DNA of 64,000 nucleotides, from the NCBI GenBank assembly GCA_000697665.1, contig KL197710.1, forward strand, positions 2,393,036-2,457,035, written 5' to 3'. This stretch comes from Jaapia argillacea MUCL 33604. Its lineage: Eukaryota; Basidiomycota; Agaricomycetes; Jaapiales; Jaapiaceae. The translations under genes were made by a program, and so were the position numbers. The notes beneath the pieces are model-generated. The model worked only from the letters and a program-made list of their open reading frames with translations, ran no database searches and had not been told where the DNA came from. Shown here piece by piece: positions 21,514-34,824 of the stretch (position 1 is its first letter; each line of letters opens with the position of its first letter).

Positions 21514-23490
21514 TCAACTATCACTCTTCCTTCCAATCCGATTCCCAAACCTGAAGTCTCCCGCATAATTTTTCAACTGGGACAAGGGAATGTAGGAGGT
21601 CTCACTGACCTCAAAGAATCGCCGACGGTCGCCAACACGCACCCCACGACAGCTCGTCAAATTCAATTGTTCCAGCTTCGCGCACGCATCGATGATCGGG
21701 TACAAGCCTACGTCTGTTAACAGAGTTGTGAGACATTTGACACCGAGAACCATAAGAAATTCATTTACTGGTGAACTTAGTGCCTTCCAACTCTAACGTT
21801 CGAAGAGACGGACAGGAGGAGATGAAGGGCGCTGCTTCATCGTCTACGCGGGTGTTGTTGAGTACCAATACCTCGAGGTTCGATTGTGGATCTTCTGCTG
21901 AGTCTGCGACCAGACCTTCCAAAGCCCAGGATGACAGGGAAGGGATGTTGGCCAAGTTCAGTCTCTGCCTCGACAAAGATTAAACCAAAAGCACGTGGCA
22001 ACCAGGGTGTGTTACAAGTGAACATGGGGAAGACAGACCTTACACCTCCTCCCAACCCTCCGAACAAATTCAATGAGAGCTGTTTTACGTCCGGAGACTC
22101 CCAGTTTCGAGTTCCCTACCAGATTGATGTTTTCGAGGCTCTCGTATTTGACCAAGATGTCGGTTAGGGCGATAAGGATGTCATCGGTCATGGTCATAGC
22201 GGATGAGTTGCTGATGGTGGCTGTGGAGCCTTGTCCACCACCCAGAGCACCGATTGCGAGGGTTTTCAGCTGGGGGAGGTGGGCGACGATTGTAAGCAAA
22301 TCGGCTCCAGAGACCCTCGTGGATGTCAAAGACAATTTTTCAAGTGGAGGGATGGTGTCTGCCATTCGATGGCGTGGCCGACGAACGGGAGTGAACGAAA
22401 GATCGAGTCGTCGCAAGTTCGGACATAGGCCGAGGAGATAGTTCAATGACATGTCCGTGAGCATCGTTTGGCGCAGTTTGAGAGTGTGTAGTTTCTCTAG
22501 TCGAAAGTTCTCGTGCGCATCAAGGCCGGAGGAGAGCTTCGCGAAGGTCGCATCCGTCTGTATGTCAACACATAATATAGATTAGGATTTCAAGTAAGTA
22601 GGAGCACGATCTACATTCGAGGAGAACAACTGGCCCAATTAGATATCCCAGCGAGTTTCAAGGATTCGAGGCTGTGGCATGCAACGAGGAGGGGAAGCAG
22701 GGATAAGGGTGTCACGGAAGTGGAGTTGAAATTGACGGTAGTGAGGTGGGGACAAGACTTTGCTGCCGCTTCAACAGTTTGTGGGCCTACTTTACTGCAC
22801 CCGCTGGATACAAAGTGAGAAGTGAAATGAGATAGGAGACTTGTAAAGTACCGCAAGACAAGCTTTCGTAAGGATGGAAGCTTTGGCAGAATGGAGGCGA
22901 AAAGCGAGTCGGGAAATTTCTCGAATCCGCTCAGCTCTAGCTCAAGCAGGTCGGTGCCGGCTTTCCCAATGGCGATGATAGTGAATTTTTCCACGCCTGT
23001 GAGTTCGTCGGTCAAAGTGATGGTAGGACCCCGAAGGAAGTGCTGGATGTGTACCGAGATTGAATATTGTCAGCAAGCATCAAATAGAACGAGCACCGAG
23101 TCATACAGCAATGAGCAGACCGTGACTCAGCCTGGTGGGACAAGTCGCACTGAGTATCGCCAAAATTTTTGGGATCATGGTGTCTGGTAGGAGGTTCAGC
23201 CATTCCCTGGTAGTCGCCCAGGATTCCTCGTTCACCGATAGCTTGAGCATATTGTTTCCAAATATGCGAGCGCACATTGTCGTCAAGGGCAAGATACGAT
23301 CACTGGGCAGAGTTCTAGTGGAATATACCGATGAGGAGGTGGATGGAGCTCGGGCTGAGGGGAGATCTGCATCTGATGGAGCACCAAATTCTGGCTGCTT
23401 TTCAGATATGCGCCTTCTCTTACCTGGAGCAGATGCAGAGCTTGTGGAGGCGCGAGGAGGCATGGTGGTGGTGGTGGCACTGACTTGCAT
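21514..23490 (-). CDS. LRR (RNI-like) protein, function unknown
   Basis: An N-terminal Ser/Pro/Lys-rich segment (about 1-65) contains a basic KRRR patch that could be a nuclear signal. A solenoid of leucine-rich repeats of the RNI/AMN1 type follows, with units such as LEKLHTLKLRQTMLTDMSL, CPNLRRLDLSFTPV, LEVLVLNNTRVDDEA and CAKLEQLNLTSCRGVRV. Similar solenoids occur in F-box and Rad7-type proteins. I do not see a clear F-box, so a substrate-receptor role is only a possibility. Introns interrupt the repeats at several points. The start at 23490 could instead be the in-frame Met nine codons later. The 3' end is convergent with the xyloglucanase gene, and the 5' end is head to head with the gene at 23891. 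Confidence 0.78.
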
Positions 23491-23890
23491 GTGTCACAAG
23501 ATGTCACCGATGTATCATCCGAGTCGGCGCTTCCGACGCGTTGTGTGGTCGTGTTATTTCGCCACAACGAACATTGGCATCAGACTCGAAAAGGGAAATT
23601 TGCCCTTGTCCTCGTTGTTTCAGTTGTCGAGGACGTTCTTAGGACGTTTCCAGGACCCTGCAAAGGACGTCACAATCATCAATCCTTGCGTCCTTTGTAC
23701 TCCTGGTTCCTCCAACTCCGACTACTTCCACATGTCTGCTGCGTGATAATCTCACTCCCCCTCGTCCTCGCCTATTCCTCGCTCTTTTAACCCACCATTC
23801 TGTGCTACAGTCACTCCTTCACATTCATTCAGCACCACCTATTTTGGTCCCTTCCCGTCTTTACCTCACTTTCTTTACCTCACCCTGCTA
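23491..23890. promoter_or_regulatory. Divergent promoter region
   Basis: 400 nt separate the start codons of the RNI-like gene (-) and the proline-rich gene (+). The right half is CT-rich, as in many fungal promoters. No gene is visible. Confidence 0.45.
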
Positions 23891-26039
23891 ATGTCACCCT
23901 ATGACCGCGTGTGTCTCGCTGGACTGGACGCCATGGTCTTACATTTGCAACACAACCACTCGTCTCAACATTCCTCAGTCCAGCCTACCGAGCAGCCTAT
24001 AGCTTCATCGAAAGCTAGTAGCAATCGGTCCAATCGGAGCGCCAGTCGATCCCCCTTGCGAGACAAGTCGACTCATTTGAATGCAGTGCGTGTTTCTCGC
24101 GTTCATGTTTCGACCCCTACTCATCCTTTGTTTTCTCTAGAACGACACCGTTTTCGTTGCTTCATCAAAATCCCCGGCGTCTCCGACCCCACCCGTCTCC
24201 GTTTCGCCAGTGCGCAAACCGTCGAAATCGAAAAGTACCTCAACCCGGCCGAAACCACGGCCAAAACCCCTCCCCATATCGCCCACCGTCCTTTCAAAAC
24301 CGCTCCCCTTAATCCCCATTTCCTCGACTCCCAGCTCACCAGCTCCCACTTTACCGCCCAAGAGCTTGTATGAGCGAACTCCTTCTCGCTCGAGTTCGAC
24401 ATCCTCGATTCCATTTCCTACGGTTGAGAGACCCCTCCCTCCAATCCCCATCTCCCCTGCGCCGTCCCAAATTGCATATGCGGAGACCGATCCCCTTTCA
24501 CCTCCCACCCCGCCTTGCCTACCTTCGCCCTCTCGCACGCGCACCCCGACTCCCAGCCCCACTCACAACCGAGTCCCCAATTCTCTCCGCGATGCATCTC
24601 CCTCTCTGCATGGTGACGTCCCAAACCATTCCCATACCCCTGCCCACGCAATTCCCGCTCACCACAACGATCCCTGTGCGTTCCCCTCCCTTGAGCACCC
24701 AAATAGCCCTTACGTTCCTTGGGCCCCACCTCTCCGCCGCCGAATTATTCGGCCTCCGTCTCCTCTGCCCCATCAACTCAGAGAGTCGCCGTCTGCGCAC
24801 CATCTGGTTCGAGAAGACTCGTACTCTATTGTTTCGATCTCGAGTAGCTGGAGGAGAAGCGGGGCAAGGGCACCGGAACCTCCAGAGTCAGAGTTCGACG
24901 ACTTCGATTTCGAAGACGAGGATATATCTGGCTGTATGCGGCTGAAAGTGGGTCTAGGGAAGAAGGGACGGATGATGAGGAAAAGCATGTCGAATATTGG
25001 GAATTCGTTCAAGAGAAACGTAACAATAATCTCGAAACGTCTCCTTAGACAACCTTCACACATCTTCCTGCACCGCCACGCAGACTCGGAGGAGTCACTT
25101 CCAAACTCACCAAATCCAGTGATCGTCGTGTTTTCTCCGCATTCACCAACCCCTTCAGCATCCGCGCATTCATTGCGCGCTGCAAGTCCGAGTCCCTCTG
25201 AACCCTTATCTTTTGCGAGTAGTGCCGGCTCGACCACGCTTGTGGAATGGTTGGCTGAGAGAAGGAGGATGGAGTTGGAGGACGATGTAAGAGGGATGTC
25301 GCTGGAGGAGTATGAGGACAGGGGAAGTTGGCTGCAGCTGGAGTTGGGTTTGAATGTGGAAGACGCGGACGGGATGGGATGGGGGGAGGAGGTTACCAGT
25401 TGGTTTGAGACATACGAACATGGTCAAGACCGTCGCATCGAAGACGACCATGCGGAAATTGAGCAGCGGGAAGGACATGAGGATGTGTATGAGGATGTGG
25501 GATCCATCACTGCCACAGAGATGGAATATCCACAGTCCATCAACTACACGTTTTCCCTGACGCCTCCTTCATCCCCTCCCCTTGGGCCTATCAGTCCTGG
25601 CCTCCATAACGTACCAGAGTTGGACTCTGTTCTGGAAGAAGAAATGTACAGGAAGGGTCCTCCGCCGGATGGGGAGGAACATGGGCTGGCCGATGAAACT
25701 CTAGTCGAGCCTGAGCCCGAGCTCCCAGCTAATCCTGCCTTCTCGCCCACCCTCTCCCGCTCGCTTTCGCTACCTTCGCCTCCTCGCAACCGCGTATCCT
25801 TGTGTCTGTCCATATCCATTAACCCACCCCACGACGCCCCGCTGTTGGAGGAGTTTGGCAGTCCCGCTCTCCCGGAGAAGTATATCTCCGGCCGTGGGGT
25901 TGGCGTTGGGAGGCGAGTGAGAAAAATTAAGAGTGAATGTGGGATCGAATTTGAGGAGGAAAGGAAACGGAGATTGTTGAGGGAAGTTGTATGTTTCAAA
26001 GGAAAGTTGTATTTCCCTGAGGGGCAAGGGGGATGGTGA
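23891..26039 (+). CDS. Proline/serine-rich, probably disordered protein of unknown function
   Basis: This is a 697-residue protein from exons 23891-24085 and 24141-26039. The first two thirds are low complexity: Ser-rich (1-65), then Pro/Ser-rich with many SP and TP dipeptides (about 80-270). A more ordered central part (about 295-350) has a basic stretch. An acidic, Glu-rich part follows (about 410-500). The last 60 residues look the most conserved, with a basic helix, an EEERKRRLLREVV run and a final CFKGKLYFPEG motif. There is no signal peptide or membrane segment. I know no family for it. The SP/TP density suggests phosphorylation by proline-directed kinases, which is inference. Confidence 0.72.
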
Positions 26040-27443
26040 GAGGATGGGACCGAGTCCATGACTATTTTCGATGGTTTCTGCATGCCTATGCACACCACGC
26101 GCAGGTTATATGCTATCCAACTATGCATACTAGGGTTCAAGAGCGGGCTGCGGACAGCATCGAGCACCAACACAAGCAAAAATCGCGAAGGTCAATGTTA
26201 CCTTATGCTGTACATGCGATAATTCACTACATTATCGACGGCGACACAGCGCCGTCTCAACTAATTCGGTTGTTCGATACTCTACCGTTCCCGACTTAAT
26301 CCACTGTATCCTTGGTCTATCCCTCTTCTCCTATCCTCCTCCCCGGTCTCCATCCCCATCGTCCCCAGTTTTGTCCCACATCTTGCTGTTGTCGTCCCTC
26401 ACTCCTCATCGGACCCTCCTCCAATCATCCCGCACCACATATCTTTACCAAAATATCAATCACCGGTCTCGTTTATACCCCGCATATTGGTACATACAAA
26501 CACCATTCATTATTCTTATTCTCCACATCCACTCCCACCACCATTGTTTTGATGGACTCGGTTGACGTTGGACACTCACGCATCGCACTACAATAGATAA
26601 AGTAGTACATTTTCATTATTCTGGTCTTCACCGGACTCTCTCCCACCCCCATCCCCTCTGAATCATCTCCCCATCCATTGGCATCTCATCACCCCTCTCT
26701 TATCACCACCAGCGCCACCCCCGTCATCACTCCCATCGCATCCTATCGTATTGTGGTTAGAACTATTGTTTTGTTGTAGCGTCTAGTCCAAATGGTCATT
26801 TGCATCATTACCAGTTACAGTGATCTGGTTCGCAAAGCTGGAGGAAGCGCTGGAGGAGCTCTGGGACGCCTCCCGACTTGGTAGTTGACGTGTTTTCATT
26901 GTGGTACTTCTTGGGTAACTTGAATGGATATCGATCCAGTTGAAGGTACTAGCCTCCGATCTGACAATAAGTTGGCCCTCCACACAATACCGGCATTCCT
27001 TTCCGAGGACTCCGCTCACATGTATGGTCTGGCTAACAACAAATACACTGAGCTGAAAAACGACACCCACTCAGAAATTCGAATTCTTGCGGGGTTCTTT
27101 ATGGTTCTTTATCCCAAAAGGGCAAACGTTGTAGACCTTGTCGCTTCTGACAGCTTCCCTCGCCATCAGTTTGCGTATTGTCCAACTCCTTGTCGTCAGT
27201 CAAGAACAAGAACAAGGACAAGAATAATCAGGCTGGCTCGTGGGTTGGTCTTATAACCATGACTGGCCGTATCTCCACCCTGCTTTCCCCCATTGCGACA
27301 CTGGTGTGTTTTCTTGGATTGCTTTTACGACGATACGCGTACGGTTGAACTTGAATTCGGGGCCGATTAGAAGTGTCGCTGCCTTTGCTGGAATATACTG
27401 TGCTGGTCACGAGTCTTGATTTCGAGTTTCACCACGGATTAGA
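26040..27443. other. Long intergenic region
   Basis: 1.4 kb without a convincing gene. It includes CT-rich stretches (26300-26760) and a short degenerate AAGAAC-type repeat near 27200-27222. Open frames of up to 110 codons occur but have no coding signature. Confidence 0.45.
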
Positions 27444-30400
27444 ATGTCTGGAGGAAACAATTATCTCTGGAGTACTGGTGGCCAGAGTCACCAGAGGCAT
27501 GACGCTGCCCGTAGCGAGATCCCGGACGGAGGAGAGTATGTGGTGGAAGTAATTCCCCCAACTCCAAACATCGTCGACACGTTCCCGACCCCAAGCCCCC
27601 CGCCTATGCCCTCTCCCGAAGAGCCCGATTCGCCCCACATCCCTCCCCCTCAATCCAGCATGCCATCTTTATGCACCTGTCCATTCGCCCTCACGTCTCC
27701 TCCCCCACATCTCCCCCCAACATCTCCCTCGCATGAGCTAGGGTGCCAATATCTGGCATATCTTATGCAGCACCCACAGACTGTTTGGTGGAAAGTCCTG
27801 TTCGCGCCATACTTCCCGAAGCGGGAGAAATGTGTGTACAATGCATTGAAGCCCGATCCGCCAGATTTGCCGTTGGGTGTGGAGGACAAGACCCAGGAAT
27901 CAGTCCCGACATGGGTGGATCCAAAGGAGGAGGAATTACGACAGAAGTGTTTTGATATGATTCAATGGGTGCCAGCGGAGGAGGGGAGCTACAAGGACAA
28001 GGAGAAGGGAGAGAAGAAAGATTGGGATATGGAGGATGAGGGTAGTTCAGAGGAGGAATGGGACGCGGAGAATATTTCCCGTGAAGTTACAGAGGAGAAG
28101 AAGAGTGACGAGCCTACCACTGAGCAGCGGAAATTACCGCTCTACGAACCCTTCGGGAAGTGGGAGTGGGCAAAGGGGTTAGTGATGGAGAACATGAAGA
28201 CCCTAAGTTTCATCGGCGGTAAGTCGTGGTCGCTCCATGGTCGTCCCTTATAGCTCATATTCAAACCTTTCAGAGGGGATCATGGCAACGGCGTCTGTAA
28301 AGAAGGGTTTTCTTGGCGGGAAGTCTGTGAAATACATCAGTAAATCGTAAGCACCCTCAGTTCTCTCCCCATCCTTCCTGGAAAATCAAACTTGGATTAG
28401 TTGGAAGTTGTCAAATCAAGCTCAGTGGGAGGGGTTTTACTCTGAGGTATATCACATAAACGCACCATTTGCGAATCCCCGACTAAAATCCAGCTTTTCT
28501 TAGCTTGCGTTGTACAAAAGTGAAAAATATGCGAAGGCACTCCAAGGAACTGTAATCCCCGCCCTCATTGGTGTCTATGTGCTTCCAATGGAGATCAATA
28601 TCGCGATGGAACCTCCCCACCCTGTCTTTTGGATAGAGGCTTCGCAACACATGCCCGAAGTTCTGAAAGAAAGATGCATAGACGGACTCAAGGCCCTCCA
28701 TGCTCGTGGAGTCATGCACGGCGACGTCGAAAATCGCCATATGCTCATCGGACCCGATCTCAAAGTTACCTTCATCGACTTGAACCGGGGTAAAGCCACA
28801 GTTCCACATGAGGATGTCGGGCTCGAGAAGGCTGAGCCAGCCGATTTTGCCTTGGAGATGCGAAGATTATTGTATAAGCTTGACTACAATGGAATGAGGG
28901 CGTTTGAGAGGAACCGTGCTCTCAGGGTATGGGATAGGCAGGAGAGAAATGAGGAGAGGGCGAAAAGGAGGCAGAAGTATAAGGTTCTAGGAGCTAACTT
29001 TTTGGACATCTCGGACGATGAGGAGGAGGAGGAAGATCCCACGAAACCAACTCCGGAACCAGGGATTTACCAAGCCTACTTCTCTCATACGGACAACTGT
29101 CATCCTTTGAAGGTTGTTATGCCTGGGACGACGAAAGAGGAATATGACAAGGCACTACGGGAGTTCATGACGAATCTCGCAGAGGCGGAGACGAAGAGGC
29201 TGATGGGTCTAGCTAAGAAGGGATCCGCTCCATGTCCAATCCACCCTCCTCCCGTTCGAACTGCCGTGCCATCACCCTTACAGACGACTGGAGGCTACAA
29301 TCTGCGCAAACGGAAACGGTCGACCGGTCAAGGTTCAGGAATTGTTCGCAAGGTACGGCGCTCATCCAACAACACGGATGTCTCTCTGGCTCGCACGCGC
29401 TCCAGCGTATCTCATCGGAGCGTTTGTGAAGAATTATGCAAGATGGTGGAAGAGGAGGCTGAGCCGTCTGCTCCTTGTTCGATACCGCGGTCATCTCGAC
29501 CACCATGTGCGTCGCGTTCTTTTGGGGTTGTGGACTGTGGGTGTGTTGCTGACATGGTCGTGGTCAAAGCGTCGGTCCAGGTGGTGGTTTCGGAGGCTGA
29601 AACAAAGCGAACATCACCACGCGACTCCAGTTCAAGCGGGTCCTCAAAGCCTAAACCCTCACCTCCTTTATTAACCCTCGCATCGACACAAGCCTCCATT
29701 GCTATCCCTCCCTCTGTCAACATGAACCCTGCTCCCAAACCTCATGTCCTTGTCGCCGTTAAGCAGGAGTTACCCGTGGCCTCGACTTGCTCCTTTCCCA
29801 GTACAAGCACATCGGATGTCGACGTCAAGAGGGAAGAAACTGCATCTCCAAAACCCCATCCACCTATCAAGGTTCGCGACTTTGCTTACGAGCAATACGA
29901 CGGACCTCGCGGTTTCGTCGTCCCATGGCCGGCATTGGATACCATCCAAGCCGTATGCCGGCGTATCCACATCCACCAAACGAACGTAATTGCGTGCACC
30001 TCACTAGGTATGGGTCATCCGTCCTTACCAGGGAGTCGATTATCCGAATACGAAATGCCTGATTCGGGCGGGAGGACAAGGAGACCAAGGGCTTTGGGTA
30101 CTCTCACGCGCATGAGACGGTTGATCGAAGACATGGCGAAACCCGAAGTCGTTCGATACAGGATGAGGGGAAAGGCGAGGGAGCTTCTATTCGACCACGA
30201 GATGGAGGACGACTCGGAAGCGGGGGGAGAGGTGGCAGGAGAGCGACCTTCTCTGAAGAGAAAGCGTGCGGTCTCCTTTGGGGACGTTGATATCAGGGAC
30301 GTGGATAGCGTCGAATACATCAGCGAGGAGCGACTCGCCTTCGACTCAAATGAAAGAGCGATGAAGATCGCACGGCTAGCGAATGCGCAGGCCGCTCGGG

Positions 30401-31467
30401 CTCAACGACCAATCCCCTCTCCTAAATCCATTCTACGCCCCAGCGTTACCGTGAAGACATACCCTATCGGAGAAAATCCCAGGGCTGTCTTAGGTCAACT
30501 GTCCCCAAAACTTTCGCCCGTGCACGATTGGGATAAATTGCGGGCTGCATATATGAGGGCGACCACTGATCCTGCGCGACAAGCTGCAATGGGCTACGGG
30601 CGTGGACCGCAGGGAGGTACAACCGACGGAATCCGTCCAAACTACCCAGCGGCAGGAGGAATAGTTCCACAACCTCCTTCCCAGACGATCGGTGGCCTCC
30701 AGATCGCAGCCCAACGCCCGTTCCCTGGTCAGAACAGCGGTGCGCCTCCTCCGATGGCCATACAAACGTCTGCGGGACAAATTCAAGGGGATGCAGCGCT
30801 TAACGGACCCCCGTCATTAGGTCGGCCGCTTCCCTCGCAACCGATGTCGCCCTCTGAAGTAATTGCACGAAACATGGCCATGAGTACGGTACGGCCAGAC
30901 GCTATTCCCTTAGCTGGGCCATCGTCCTTGGGACCAACTCACCCGAGAGGAGTGATGCCGTTTCCCGGGCGACGCGCTGAACACATAGGAGACGACGTAC
31001 CAAGCATAAGTGGCACACGACCCCTCCGATCCCCGTACTCGATCGCTTCGTCGCATGGTCTTAATGATGCGCCTCCCCAAGTCGGCATGGCACCTGATCA
31101 GGATAGGCCTGGGGCCTCGACTTCGGGTAGCGGTGGAGATATGTCGCCTGGCCCATCCTCTGTGACTTTCCATTCTGCCGATGAAGTGAGCAAGAGGCTC
31201 GCCCGGAAAACGGTTGAGGTGATATCTAGCCGACCCCGCTCCCGAGGATTAGCTTCTGAATCACGGATCAGTAAACACCCACGAGTTTCCAAGGGCCGTA
31301 CGGCTCCATCCGTTGATGATGAACGGTTTAGCATTTTGAGCGGAGAAGTGGAAGAAGAAGGAATGGATACGATAGGTCAAGGAGAAGATGCAGTTGTTCC
31401 TCGAGAAGCTTGCCGGACGATCCTGCCGTCAACGAGTTGGTACTCAAAGTTGTTCCACTGGCTGTAG
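27444..31467 (+). CDS. Large kinase-like protein with very long disordered tail
   Basis: The product is about 1,285 residues from exons 27444-28218, 28274-28346, 28401-28446 and 28504-31467. The first 250 residues are Pro- then Glu-rich. A protein-kinase-like fold follows (about 255-420). It has a GEGIMATA loop, a candidate beta-3 Lys in KSVKYISKS, a candidate helix-C Glu in FYSELALY, a catalytic-loop HGDVENRHML, and IDLNRGK in place of DFG. HGD instead of HRD and ID instead of DF put it among divergent or atypical kinases; activity is uncertain. The remaining 860 residues are low complexity and include a basic NLS-like LRKRKRS patch. Splice sites are supported by phase and by recovery of the N-lobe. 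Substrate and role are unknown. Confidence 0.75.
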
Positions 31468-32620
31468 ATTGTGGAACCTGTACGATAGCGAGCGCCTGTA
31501 ACTGTATCTTAGATCTGTTTTACTATCTGTTTCCGTCTGGGCTTGGCAATATTAACTCCATTAGCTGCACTCCATTGTGGTCCAGCAGCTGTTTTTTGAT
31601 GCGTTGAAGCGGGCCGGGATCGTTTCTTGTGCAAACCCAGTTCTCCTGATGGAGGATAGCATATGTGCTAAGCGCTTACCAGCCTCAATGGACGTCGAGA
31701 AAATTCGAAGAGCGGAAGGATATCTTAGCGTGACATGGATCAAGGCTGCTCCACATGCCAGTGGAGAAAATCGGGAATGTGTCGAAGAGCAGCTGCGTGA
31801 CAAAAATCAATGTTCTGCACACACGACTGTCTCGCAAAGCGGTTAAGCGCAGAGCGGGGAAGAGCCGAGACGTCAAGTGGCAGTGCCGGCATATTATGCC
31901 AGTTCTCAGCGATCAGTTAAAGTAACCGAAGAGCGTTCTGTTGGTGCCTCGGCGATGGCTGTGAGATAGGAGATAGCACAGATAGACACCAGTCGGACAG
32001 TTGTACAGATCGTGCAAACCCTGCAAGCAGAGCATAATACCCTGCAGTACCCTGTATTAGGCTCGGGGCTGCGCGCTAATTGATGCATGCGGTTGCAAGC
32101 ATGGTAGGAAGGGGAAGGGAAGATCACAGCCGCGGCACTTCTGATCGTGTGTAATTGATTTCATCAGGGGATGGAACTTGGTTGACCATGCGAACCACCT
32201 CGACATTCTTATCAGGTGGTGGAGTTGCGTATCGCAGAAAATTGGTGCATTTGATATCACTGCAACGTGTTAGCCGAAAGCAGCGTCACGGTGAGTGGTG
32301 CTCCAAGAGTCGTCGGAGTAGAAGCCAGGAGACTGATTCGTCTACCCAGCTTTTAACCATGAATCAAAGGGCGATGCATAGAAGCAAGTGGAGCTAAACG
32401 GGGGGGCAAGATCATTTAGTAAATTTAGTGCTGGGCGAAAGGAGCCAGGGGAGGGAACCAATGACCCAGAAACAGTGTGGCTATGGATATCGCCGGCTCA
32501 AAACGCTCAACAACTTCCGATGTCACGCCGTAAGTTCTGTTCTGTTTATAAGGCCATCGTCTTCTCGATGTTACCTACCTTTGGTCACTTGCCAATCTCC
32601 CCCTTCACGACTCCTTGGCC
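31468..32620. other. Intergenic region with the permease promoter
   Basis: 1.15 kb without a convincing gene. The right end contains a TATA-like box at 32546-32552, about 70 nt before the permease ATG. The other open frames are short. Confidence 0.45.
32546..32552 (+). promoter_or_regulatory. TATA-like box of the amino acid permease gene
   Basis: TTATAAG occurs 68 nt upstream of the ATG at 32621. This is a motif match only. Confidence 0.4.
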
Positions 32621-34824
32621 ATGTCCGCCTCGGATTCCCTCAACGAGAAGTCCCCCAGTCATGATCCCACCAACGAGAAGCATCATGCCTACGCCGTCGA
32701 CGCCGAGTACGGCGGCGAGGTCAAGCTTCAGCGCCAGTTGAAGAACAGACACATCGCTATGATCAGGTTCGCATATCTCATCCATCCCTTCCCCCCCTTC
32801 GCGATCACTGACTATTCGCGTTCAGTATTGGAGGTCAGTTTACGACGGAGCCCCTTCATTTGGTCATCTGACTGACCAACATCTGCAGGTGTCATCGGTA
32901 CTGGTTTGTTCTTGGGTACCGCTGGTGCGCTACGAAACGGTGGTCCCGTCGGTCTTCTTCTCGGTTATGCCGCTGTTGGTTCTATCTGTTACTCGGTCAT
33001 GGTGCGTTTTTATCTGTTACCCTCTACTTAACCTGCTGATCACTCTGGCTGCAGGTCTCCCTTGGTGAAATGGTGGCATATCTGCCGATTCCCGGTGGTC
33101 ACATTAAATTGGCAGAACGTTTTGTTGATCCCGCCTTCTCCTTCACCATGGGTTGGAATTACTGGTATAACTGGGTTATCATTCTCCCGGCCGAACTGAG
33201 CGCTGCCTCCGTTCTTATCAACTACTGGAACAAGACTGTCAACAATGCAGCATGGATATCAATTTGTCTCGTCGTCGTCATTGTCATCAATATGTTCGGT
33301 GCTGGTAAGTCCACGGCTAGGCGTGATTAAGTTACCGGCTTGCTAAGCAATTACTTTGACAGGTGTCTATGGAGAGTGCGAGTTTATCTTCGCCTCTATT
33401 AAGGTCATCACCATCACAGGTTGGTGTCCATTCTTGTACCTTATCATCTGTATATTGACTGCCTCATTACAGGACTGATCATCCTGGGCATCGTGCTTGA
33501 CCTTGGTGGTGGTCCCAGCCACGACCGTCTTGGTTTCCGTTACTGGAAACACCCCGGTCCCTTCGTTCAATTCAACGGAATTAGTGGCTCGGAAGGTCGT
33601 TTCCTTGGCTGGTGGGCCGTCTTGACACAAGCCGCCTTCTCCTTCATTGGAACGGAGATTGTCGCTGTACGTCCCCTTCGCCTCTGAGACCTGTTTACAA
33701 CCTTGGCTGACTTCGGATTTTAGATTGCTGCTGGTGAAGCGAAGAACCCCAGACGTAACCTCCCCAAGGCTATCAAGCGTGTATACATTCGTATCCTCTT
33801 GTTTTATATTGGCGGAACCGCCGTTATTGGTCTCCTCTGTCCGTCCAACGATCCTGGCCTACAGTTGACCAACAGGGATGCTGCGGCCTCGCCTTTCGTC
33901 ATTGCGATCAACCACGCCGGAATCAAGACATTGCCATCCGTGAGTTCTTTCTCTCTTCATCTCATTAGGAAGAGCGCCTCAACATCCCTCTTTGTCCTCA
34001 AGATCATCAATGCTTGTTTGTTGACTTCCGCCTGGTCTGCCGCTTCCTCCGACTTGTATACCAGTTCTCGTGCCCTTTGTAAGTTTCTCCTCCCAAAGTA
34101 TCAATTAAACTCTCATCTAATCTTGTTGCTGTTTGTCGCAGACGGTCTCGCTGCTGCCGGTAACGCCCCCAGGATTTTCTTGAAGACCTCCAAGAAAGGC
34201 TTGCCCTACGTCTCCATCATCTTCTGCTCCCTCTTCGCCTTCCTTGCCTATATGGGTGTCAACAGCGGATCTGGTCGTGTCTTCGGTTGGTTCGCCAACA
34301 TGACCGCCGTCGCCGGTTTGATGACCTGGTTCGGTATCGCTCTCACATACATTCGATTCCACAAGGGCTTTATCGCCCAAGGATATAATAGAGCCGATCT
34401 CCCTTACGCTTCGAAGTTGCAACCATACGCTGCATGGTACGCCATGATTGCTTGCCTGGTCATCTGCTTCGTGAGTATTTTCTCTTCATTGCTGATGGCT
34501 GAATGTGGGGCTGATTGCGTGTTTTAGTTCTCTGGCTGGGAGGTATTCCTCAAGGGTTCGTGGGCAACCGACACTTTCGTCACCAACTACCTGCCTTTGG
34601 CTCTCTTCCCCATTATGTACATCATCGCCAAGTTCGTCACCAAGACGCCCGTTGTGAAGCCCTTAGAAATGGACTTCCAGACTGGCCTTGACGAGATTGA
34701 GCGGGATACTTACGATGAGCCCCCACCTCGAAACAAGGCGGAGGCTTTCTGGCAGTGGCTGGTGCGTCTACTCTTTTCTCCTCCGAGTTCTCCGCAAGTG
34801 CTAACACGCGCCCTGCAGATGTAA
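32621..34824 (+). CDS. Amino acid permease, fungal YAT type (APC superfamily)
   Basis: This plasma-membrane transporter takes up amino acids with protons. A hydrophilic N-tail of about 45 residues precedes the APC signature IGGVIGTGLFLG and about twelve membrane segments. Conserved family stretches include PVGLLLGYAAVGSICYSVMV, GEMVAYLPIPGGH, GWNYWYNW, and AAGEAKNPRRNLPKAIK. The C-tail is acidic (DFQTGLDEIERDTYDEPPPR). The APC signature is assembled across an 8-nt microexon (32826-32833) between introns 32767-32825 and 32834-32888. The last exon codes only Met and stop (34819-34824). Substrate range cannot be told by eye; general or acidic amino acid permeases are the closest pattern. A TTG six nt upstream is in frame, but the ATG at 32621 is the natural start. 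Confidence 0.92.

Noticed and set aside
24121-25237. Several antisense frames over the proline-rich gene
   Set aside because: They mirror the low-complexity codon pattern of the sense gene and carry no recognisable domains.
32615-32620. TTG start upstream of the permease ATG
   Set aside because: In frame but non-ATG; the ATG two codons later is the normal eukaryotic start.
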